NCBI GenBank assembly: GCA_023375675.1
Contig: JALQBC010000025.1
Span: forward strand, 554,675 to 618,674
Direction: 5' to 3'
Origin: Cytospora piceicola
Taxonomy: Eukaryota; Ascomycota; Sordariomycetes; Diaporthales; Cytosporaceae
Length of the DNA: 64,000 nt
Under the pieces are notes generated by a model that saw only the letters and a program-made list of their open reading frames with translations, was not told the origin of the DNA and did not search any database. The first letter of the stretch is position 1, and each line of letters opens with the position of its first letter. The position numbers were made by a program, and so were the translations under genes. Shown in pieces: positions 56,557 through 64,000 of this stretch.

Positions 56557-58590
56557 CGTGGGTGGGGGGGTTTTGGGGGGTGAGAGGAGACGGGGAGTTT
56601 GTGTGGGCGGCCGCGGGCCGGCCTGTTGAAGGGTGGTAAGGGCGGTTCTGCTGGGCAGGTAAGGGTCGAAGTCGAAGCCGTTCGCTGGGGTTCGTGGAGA
56701 CCAGCGGCGTTTGTTTGGTGCCGGTGTTGTGCAATTGGATTGTCGCCAAAGGCACTTACTTGATGATGATGGATTGGAGTGGATGGGAATTTTCGAGCTT
56801 GGACCAACTGGTCAACGGCCGCGCCTGCAGGGATCGGGCATGTTTTTTAGCCGTTGCCCGAACATCACTGTACATTGCTCGTAGCGTCTCCAGATTTCAT
56901 TCCCTTTCATATATATATCTCCTTATGTATATCTGAACACATCTGAAGACACCTAAAAGCTATCTGGGTATTATGGCCTACTATGCGGAAGCTATTTCGA
57001 GAAACTCCCCAGCCCGCGTTGCAGCTGGTTCTTCTGTGTGTGTATCGACTGAGGCAGGCTGGGTTGAGTTGAGCTGCCTGCCTCAGTATCCTGCCTATCC
57101 AACATTCAATGAAACGAGAGAAAGAACATCGATCCTTCTCTCTAGACGGTAGAGACTCTGGAGGCCTTCAGCATCTAGCCAATCCGAATTCCCGTCTTGA
57201 GCAATTGTCTGGATCAGTTGCACATTGGTGCACCTTACATATTCCTCAGTCACTCTAGCCAGACCGACTTAACTTGGACAGCAAAAGTGTGGGGTCTGCG
57301 TTGGCAGATCAAACCAAACTTGCGTCTTTGAAAATCAACCCCCAGCCAATGTACGAGATAAACCTGTGGTCGGTCGGAACAAAAGGCTGGGAAGTCCTGG
57401 GGTCCAGAAGGCTAAGAGCTCCACAAGGCCCATGTGTTTGTTGACCTAGCTACTGCACACGTTTTCGGATCCGAGGAGAAGGGAGGGTGAGTGCCATGGG
57501 GTTTTGGATAGATGAAGTGACAGGTGTTGGCCATGACATGCTTGTCAGTTACAGACTACCTAGGTAGATACTGGGGAAAACATCTGCAATACACTGCCAG
57601 TCATTCCAACCAATACATACCTACACAGGGTACACAGGGTACACAGTAGGGTTACTCGAGGAGATCCATGCATGTTGAAAACTCGTCGGAACGAGGCTAC
57701 GTGCTTAGTAGTATCGGCGACTACGACTACAAGGACTACAATACCATACCATACCATTTTGGCTGTCGCCTGAAACTTATATGGGTAAAAGACTTTCTCC
57801 ATTTCCTCATTAGAAACAACTTGTCTCCGTTAATCTGTGGGCTTTCTTGTAGTCCTTGCAGCCTTGGTTGTAAATGTCGGGTTTAACCTGCAGGCCAACC
57901 GTCCTCCTGCAGCGTTTCAGGGGCTGCGCTGCCTGGGCTGCTGCCGTATACTGCCGTATACTCCCGTTACGGATCCATACTTAAGTACCTTACTTTATCT
58001 ACCTACTCATGTAAAGGAACATTCGTCTTCTTCTATTAAGGCTGAACGAAGTATCTGCGGTGGTTGGTTCCATTGCGCCGAACCATACAGATACAGCCTT
58101 CGCCTCTATTTTTACCTTATCCTTCTACAGTTTTAATAGTAATCAACTGATACGTCCATACAACGACTTGTCGTGTCTTACTTAGCATTTAAACATATTC
58201 ATCCACTTTCATCCCTAGCTAGTTTCCCACCATACCCGCCCTCCCGCCCCAAACACATAATAACTGTCAACGATCGCCGTATTACACTGAGATCCGGGCT
58301 TCAAGATTCATCAGCAGCCCTACACCAGGCGCAACATATCAGAGGCTTAGAGCTTTAAACTGCCAGCTCATTTGAACCACCCCAAAACTCTATGACGCGC
58401 ATTTCAATTGGCCCCCTCGGCTTTCATAGCGCCCTACCTATACCGTCACTTTACTAAACGGATCCCGCGACGCATACGGTACCCGAGCTTGGTTCCATCG
58501 CCCAAGACAGACCTTCACCACAAATATTGGCCTCATTCATGACTTCGTAGTATTTCATGAGCACGGCGATTCGGCACTTTCTCTGTCGAG
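56557..58590. other. divergent promoter region, 2 kb
   Basis: It lies between the divergent uL24m gene and the large unknown gene. It contains a TACCTAGGTA palindrome at 57557-57566, a duplicated ACACAGGGT unit near 57623-57642, and two upstream ATGs close to the right-hand gene. No gene is supported. Confidence 0.5.
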
Positions 58591-58757
58591 ATGAGCAGAG
58601 ACAAGAAGAAAGGAAGCTTCTGGAAAGGTCTTTTCCGTACCAAGAGTTCAGCAACCCCCAAAGTTGGTGGTACCGTTTCGGTAAGCAAGCTCGTCAATTC
58701 ATGCGACGGCGGACACTCCATCCCCAACACTCCCTCGCAGGTCGAATCAAGCACTGA
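58539..58757 (+). promoter_or_regulatory. two upstream ORFs, one overlapping the main start
   Basis: A four-codon ORF (ATG ACT TCG TAG) sits at 58539-58550. A second starts at 58557 and runs out of frame across the main ATG at 58591 to 58757 if unspliced. Both lie within 60 bases of the main start and may restrain its translation. Confidence 0.35.
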
Positions 58758-61229
58758 CATCAGAACCAGGACACTGATGACAATGGATTTATGCGGAGAG
58801 TGAAGCTGCGGCGAACCAGAACAGGTGAAGGCGATAGCCGCCAGTTTGATGGGAAGGCAAGCGACGACGAATCCTCCGAACCTGTCTCCAGCTCTCGTCC
58901 TGACAACCAATCACGGAAACGAATCCACAGACGCCCTGTCTCCGCCTCTCCCCCACCGAAGGGTAAGGGCCATGAAGTCGCTAACGGCCGTGGTCCCTAT
59001 AGACCACCAGCCGGCCTGACGGAGTGGCCGCCGTCAGGTTATACCAGCGATGAGGAGCTCAACCTCGGCCAAGCTATGGGATTCATATGTCGAGGAGTCC
59101 CGGTTCACACGGGCCACAAGAGGCCAATACCGCATGTGACAGATGATTATTTCTCATTATATACCACCACAGGCGGCAACAGAGGTGATGAGAACGACGG
59201 CATCAACCAACACGATTCTATGACCCAGCTCATGACACTGAGGCTGCAGGGGTCGGGCCGCGCGTCGAAACCTTGGGAAACCTTGGAGCAGCCCAGCTAC
59301 TCATTCCACTTTGGCAGGCGGCCTGGGACAGTCACTCTTAACCAATGGGCAGCTACTGCAAGTGTCCTGCCACCACATATCGGAATCCGCGATTCCGGAG
59401 TCATCCCCCGAGACGTGGACTTGATCCGGATATTTGGTCGCTTGAAGGATTTGGAGGGCGGGCTTGGAGACAACGACATGGACCAGATGTACAAGAATCT
59501 GTACAAGAAGTTTCTCAAAGACCCTGATCGGCTTCTTAGCCCCCACAAGACGCTTGACAAGCAGATCACCGATCTCATCTACGCTCTCTCGCGGCCGGAT
59601 CATTGGATCGATTTTGCAAATCCCAAAAACCACATCATTACGAGATTCATCTTCGATACGGGACATGTTAATAACGAGCAGTACCTCAAGTTCTTCCATC
59701 AGTTGCTCCTTAGTATGGAATTAGACTTACGAATACATTCCGGGCAGCACTCTGAAGCCGCAAAGGAGGCACTACTGGAGCACCTCCCGCCTACGATCCG
59801 ATGGGATCTTGCTCTTTCCAGGAGATGGCGAGAAAATGTCAGGATAGAGTCCTTTGGCGAGACTGCAGACCAAGGTGAGTCGGGGACTAGCCTCGCAGCC
59901 CACGGATGCATACTGATGCTACTCTCAGTCAGGTTGCGGTTCAAACTGAAGAGGCGCCAAGTCAAGATGATCAAACGTTTCGCGCAGATGATGAAGTGGC
60001 CCAATCTCGAGGAGACACTCGCGGCGTTGAAATACGGCGACAAAGCCTCGACACTCGATGGTATCAGCTCACACGCCATGGCTTTCTTCAGTGGCCTAGT
60101 CCTTCCAGGAGTGAGTTACAACCCACCTGTAGTGCCCCTTGACACATCTCGCAATACTGACAGTCCGCAGCCATCCTTTCCCTTCATCATGATGAACGCA
60201 TTGATCGACATCGACCCGGACGAAGCTACGGACGACCTCGCATTACTTATCCACCTCAATCCTAACTGTGGCTTCCAGTATCGGAATAGCTACACCTACT
60301 GGACCTCCACGTCCATCGTCGGGAAAGTACTTGGCCCAACATGCCATGAAGTTGCCGGCTGGGTCGGGCCCGCACGGCCAACGCCAAACCTGAAGCGCTC
60401 GCAGATTGCCAGGATACGCTCACGTCGGCCGCGTCAACAACTCACAGCCAACGACGTGGCCACGATGTGCGAGCGATCTGACCCTCTTGGACCACCCACA
60501 GAAGTGTTTCCGGTCAAAGAATACGAGCTAGTGACGGCTGATATCGACGAAATAGTCGACACAGTCCGCATCGAACTTCTCACTCTAAAACCTTGCGAGG
60601 ACAGAGCAGGGGAAATAGGACCACAGTGGTTCGATGCTGCGATCCAGTTCGCCATCGATGGGGCATCATGGCCCTTGAGGTTGAATTACGATGTCAATTT
60701 CATCAACGCATGGCCATGTACGGAAGGCCCACATCCATTATTTTACGACTATGAGCACCTGACCGTCAAGGCCGACGAGATCATCGAAATACGCGACTGG
60801 GCAGGGCTTTACGGGCCGAAGAGCAAGGCGGTGCTCGGACGCCACAGTGACGATTCTGATCGAAGCAGCTCGGACTCGCCTACCGGCGAGGGCTCGTCAA
60901 AGGAAAACCCGGCAACGAACGGACATGGAAAATTCAGCAACATCAACAACGACGACGAGAAGGTGCTAGTAATTGAGGCCTTTGGTGTGCCGGATAATGA
61001 GGTCCTGGCCAGGGCTTGGTGCGCGCACTGGGGGTTGAGTGCGGTCGTGGCGGAGGTCGGGAAGACTTGGTAAGTCCACGTCACCTCCACTATTCTGCGT
61101 AGCCTGGAAACAAGACCTAACTGCCTGTCTCCGTACAGCTTGGCGTGTGCTATACGAGAAGCATATGCTGCCGCTTTGACAGTTGTCATCGTCGTTGACG
61201 AGCAGGCTGCTGCTTTCTACGACGACTAA
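58591..61229 (+). CDS. large conserved fungal protein of unknown function, 790 aa
   Basis: Five exons: 58591-58680, 58764-59874, 59929-60110, 60171-61069 and 61139-61229. The N-terminus (MSRDKKKGSFWKGLFRTK) is basic and the next 90 residues are disordered. The conserved part starts near GYTSDEELNLGQAMGFICRG. Its features are a helical region (DNDMDQMYKNLYKKFLKDPD), hydrophobic segments around ATRW-like stretches, and a C-terminal portion with WFDAAIQFAIDGASWPLRL, then ALARAWCAHWG-like text near the end. No domain is recognised. Acceptor of intron 1 could be 58763 or 58769; both keep frame and differ by two residues. Introns 2 (54 bp) and 3 (60 bp) are stop-free multiples of three. The last 30 residues come from a separate small exon with a hydrophobic TVVIVVDE stretch. 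Confidence 0.78.
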
Positions 61230-61915
61230 GAACCGACAGAATAATTTCAGACGAAGGGATATCTGACGCAGGTCTCAGAATTTTTGAGGTATTCTTGATA
61301 TAATGCCCAGGTGGCTTCTTTATATAATGTAATGTATACAATGTACACCCAGGACAGGGGGAACAAAACGAGGGCTCTCGATTGCATATTCGAGGGGTGC
61401 TCACTTGGAGGCTTGGGAACCTTGGAAGGGTTCATGAATTTAGGGGGGCGCCAATCAATACCCTATGGAACGAGCGATGGACGCCGGAGTTACAGATCTA
61501 AATTCCCTTAGGTTAAGGGAGTAATACCACAGGACCTGAATCTTGGGGGAAGGGACGAGTAACACATACCACCATGTAATTGAATGAGAATAACAATGCA
61601 TAATCTGAGTTTCTGAGGGAGTGAGTTGTCTGGCCTTGGTCTCCAGTGGTCTTTGGGGGCGTTGGGGCGTTGGGGGCGGGGGATGTTAGGGGGGTGCCAA
61701 CTGGGGGCGCTACAGGGTGGGGCTGGGATTCAAATGCTGACAGCTGCGGCAGGCCAGCCATGATGCAACAGCTGTCGCGGTGCAAGGAATCTTACACCGT
61801 ACCTGCAGCCGTCTCTCCACAGCCTTCAACAAAGGCCACCACTCTTCTCTACCGCAGCATGATCTTGCGGTCAACGGTTCTCTCTTTCCTCCTCTAAACT
61901 TTTCAGTCGATCAGT
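61230..61915. other. intergenic, 686 bp
   Basis: This is the 3' region of the preceding gene and the promoter of GET1. It has G-rich patches near 61650-61730 and pyrimidine-rich sequence directly upstream of the ATG. No gene is seen. Confidence 0.5.
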
Positions 61916-62746
61916 ATGGCGTCCCTCCTCGTCATCATATTCGTGGTCGAGATCGCAGTCGTCGTGGTGAACTCCATCGGCGCAACGACCATCAACGACC
62001 TGGTGAGAACTGCTCTTCACCCTCAACAATGACTGACAAGGCTGGAGAGACCGACATGTGGACTAACTCCCGGCACCCCCGATTCTAGCTATGGAAGCTC
62101 TACTCCTCGACCCCGATGGGCACCTCGAAGCTGGTCCGCGAGCAGCGCGAGCTCCAGGCGTCCTACCTGGCGGTGCGGCGTGACCTGAACGCTACGAGCA
62201 GCCAGGACGAGTTTGCCAAGTGGGCGAAGCTGCGCCGACAGCACGACAAGCTGCTCGAGCAGCTGGATAAGATGAGTGCGTTGCTGCCCAAACACCCTCG
62301 CTCTACCATAACAGGAATGTTCCGTGCGGACAGTACGAGCTGACAGACGACCCTTTTGTGCAAACACAGAGAACGGCATCGACGCCTCCCGCGGCTCCTT
62401 CGACAAGACCGTCACGTCGGCCCGCTGGCTCTGCACGTCCGGCCTGCGCTGGTTCCTGCCCTTCTGGTACTCGCGCGAGCCCATGTTCTGGCTGCCCCAC
62501 GGGTGGTTCCCATACTACGCGGAGTGGCTCATCTCGTTCCCGAGGGCGCCGCTGGGCAGCGTCAGCGTCGCGTCGTGGCAGCTGGCGTGCAGGGGCGTGA
62601 TTGTGCTCGTGGCGGACACGATCGGGGCGATCTTGAAGCTGGTTACGGACGCGAGGCCGAAGGCACCACAGGCGAAGCAGGAGGAGCCTATGAGGGCGTC
62701 TGCGGCACATTCAGGAGGCAAGAAGGAGGGCAAGAAGGAATTATGA
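61916..62746 (+). CDS. GET1: Get1, ER receptor subunit for tail-anchored proteins
   Basis: Three exons (61916-62002, 62089-62275, 62370-62746) give 216 aa, the usual length. Get1 and Get2 form the ER membrane insertase that takes tail-anchored proteins from Get3. TM1 is at residues 3-20 ([15 protein letters not shown]). The cytosolic coiled coil that opens Get3 follows ([39 protein letters not shown]). Two further hydrophobic segments lie near residues 113-128 ([14 protein letters not shown]) and 165-185 ([18 protein letters not shown]). The tail is basic ([10 protein letters not shown]). Intron 1 falls right after TM1 and intron 2 at the end of the coiled coil; both have canonical ends and correct phase. 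Confidence 0.92.
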
Positions 62747-63410
62747 AGAGCAACGCGAATGGTGCTCGGTATTGGAACGTATAAACGGGACAAAAGGTTG
62801 TTCTACTAAAGCTAGATATCATGGAACATAGATATGTCTCTCACGAAATTGACGCAGAGTTCTTCATGGCCTTAAGCTGAAACTCTGCAACACGAAGTGA
62901 GATGACTCTTGGCAGAGTACTTGGGGCTTGCTCTGGGCAACACTTTGACTCTGACAACCACTGAGGAAAAAGATTGCTAAAGCTTCGAAAGTGCCCATCC
63001 ACCAGGAAATAAATCCTTCCGACGACGCCAGTCGTCCTCTCCACCTCGGCGTCCACCTGTAATACCTACCGCACCGTCTCGCCTTCATACTAGAGTACAA
63101 TGCTGAACCCAGAAGGACTCGAGACTGTTGAGACGCATCCAATTTACAACGTTCTTTGGCCAGACACGTATTGGAGATAGCAGTCTTTTGCTGAGAGTTT
63201 GGTCTTCAAGGGAAGATTTGTCGTGATTTGTGTTGGTTTCCGGGGCTCGATTTTTTTTTTACTTTTCGCGGGCAGCTTTAAATATCGGATTTTGGATGCG
63301 GGCCCCACTGCTGACTACGGTGTCCCACAGGGGTCTTGGGGACAACGGCCGTCGAGGGCACTTTTGACCTTCTTGTTTTTTTATTAGACCTACCCTAGGG
63401 GTAGCATATA
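62747..63410. other. intergenic, 664 bp
   Basis: This is the GET1 3' region and flank of the terminal minisatellite. A T-rich run is near 63249-63262. No gene is supported. Confidence 0.5.
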
Positions 63411-64000
63411 CTTATCCCTAATCGCGACCTTGATTGAATTAACCTTAATTGAACTGAATCGCGACCTTGATTGAATTGACCTTGATTGAATTGAATCGCG
63501 ACCTTGATTGAATTGAATCGCGACCTTGATTGAATTGACCTTGATTGAATTGACCTTGATTGATTTGACCTTGATTGATTTGACCTTGATTGATTTCACC
63601 TTGATTGATTTCACCTTGATTGAATTGACCTTGATTGAATTGAATCGCGACCTTGATTAAATTTGAATCGCGACCTTGATTGAATTGACCTTGATTGAAC
63701 TGAATCGCGACCTTGATTGAATTGACCTTGATTGAACTGAATCGCGACCTTGATTGAATTGACTTTAATTTGAATCGCGACCTTGATTGAATTGAATCGC
63801 GACCTTGATTGAATTGACCTTGATTGAATTGAATCGCGACCTTGATTGATTTGACCTTGATTGATTTGACCTTGATTGATTTAACCTTGATTGATTTGAC
63901 CTTGATTGAATTGAATCGCGACCTTGATTGATTTGACCTTGATTGATTTGACCTTGATTGATTTGACCTTGATTGATTTGACCTTGATTGATTTGACCTT
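63411..64000 (+). repeat. AT-rich minisatellite, 15-bp and 22-bp units, continues past window
   Basis: From about 63411 to the window end the DNA consists of tandem 15-bp units, GACCTTGATTGAATT or GACCTTGATTGATTT. Some are followed by a 7-bp spacer GAATCGC, making a 22-bp higher unit. Blocks with the spacer alternate irregularly with spacerless runs, and single-base changes are few. On the minus strand the 15-bp unit is an open pentapeptide repeat (KSIKV/NSIKV), which I take as chance. The array is not telomeric: there is no TTAGGG. Confidence 0.95.

Noticed and set aside
63390..63614. Minus-strand pentapeptide-repeat protein coded by the minisatellite
   Set aside because: The 15-bp unit is a multiple of three, so an open frame arises by chance. 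There is no flanking gene structure.
63411..64000. CRISPR array or telomere
   Set aside because: There are no unique spacers between repeats and no TTAGGG units; it is a simple minisatellite in a eukaryotic genome.

Overview
The window is nuclear DNA of a filamentous ascomycete, most likely a Sordariomycete. Genes carry short introns (51-137 bp) with GTAAGT/GTGAGT-type donors and occasional clear CTAAC-type branch sites. Exons are GC-rich, intergenic stretches are long, and there are no operons. The protein set is typical of Pezizomycotina: an Ime2-like kinase, an Stc1-domain protein, DUF7514 and DUF3984 proteins, an HSPA12-like Hsp70, Ypd1, Get1 and Elp1. I cannot name the species. Gene models were joined by hand from splice motifs; every multi-exon model keeps frame across all junctions.

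Layout. 1-20.5 kb: the 3' part of a GT34 alpha-1,6-mannosyltransferase, a coiled-coil protein of unknown role, a mitochondrial pyruvate dehydrogenase kinase, sphingosine-1-phosphate lyase, an eight-exon MFS sugar/polyol transporter, a DUF7514 protein and an Stc1-domain protein. 20.5-27.9 kb: a 7.4-kb stretch with no supportable gene, leading to an Ime2/RCK-type kinase. 30-45 kb: the kinase, an HSPA12-like Hsp70, a zinc-finger-like protein with a GYxPS repeat, a coiled-coil protein, an AKAP7/ASCC1-like 2H phosphoesterase and the phosphorelay protein Ypd1. 45-49 kb: mostly non-coding, with one doubtful two-exon orphan. 49-63 kb: a DUF3984 protein, Elongator subunit 1, mitochondrial ribosomal protein uL24m, a large unknown five-exon protein and Get1. 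63.4-64 kb: an AT-rich minisatellite that runs off the right end.

The genes are mostly unrelated housekeeping and signalling functions rather than one pathway. I see no secondary-metabolite cluster, intact transposon, tRNA, rRNA or CRISPR array. The most notable non-coding signals are: a 10-bp palindrome TACCTAGGTA present at least ten times, always between genes; the terminal 15/22-bp minisatellite; three CCCCT (stress-element) motifs at exact 10-bp spacing upstream of the Ime2-like kinase; a cluster of four CreA-type sites upstream of the sugar transporter; and a perfect 22-bp nested palindrome. I did not find convincing evidence for a wholly new biological system.
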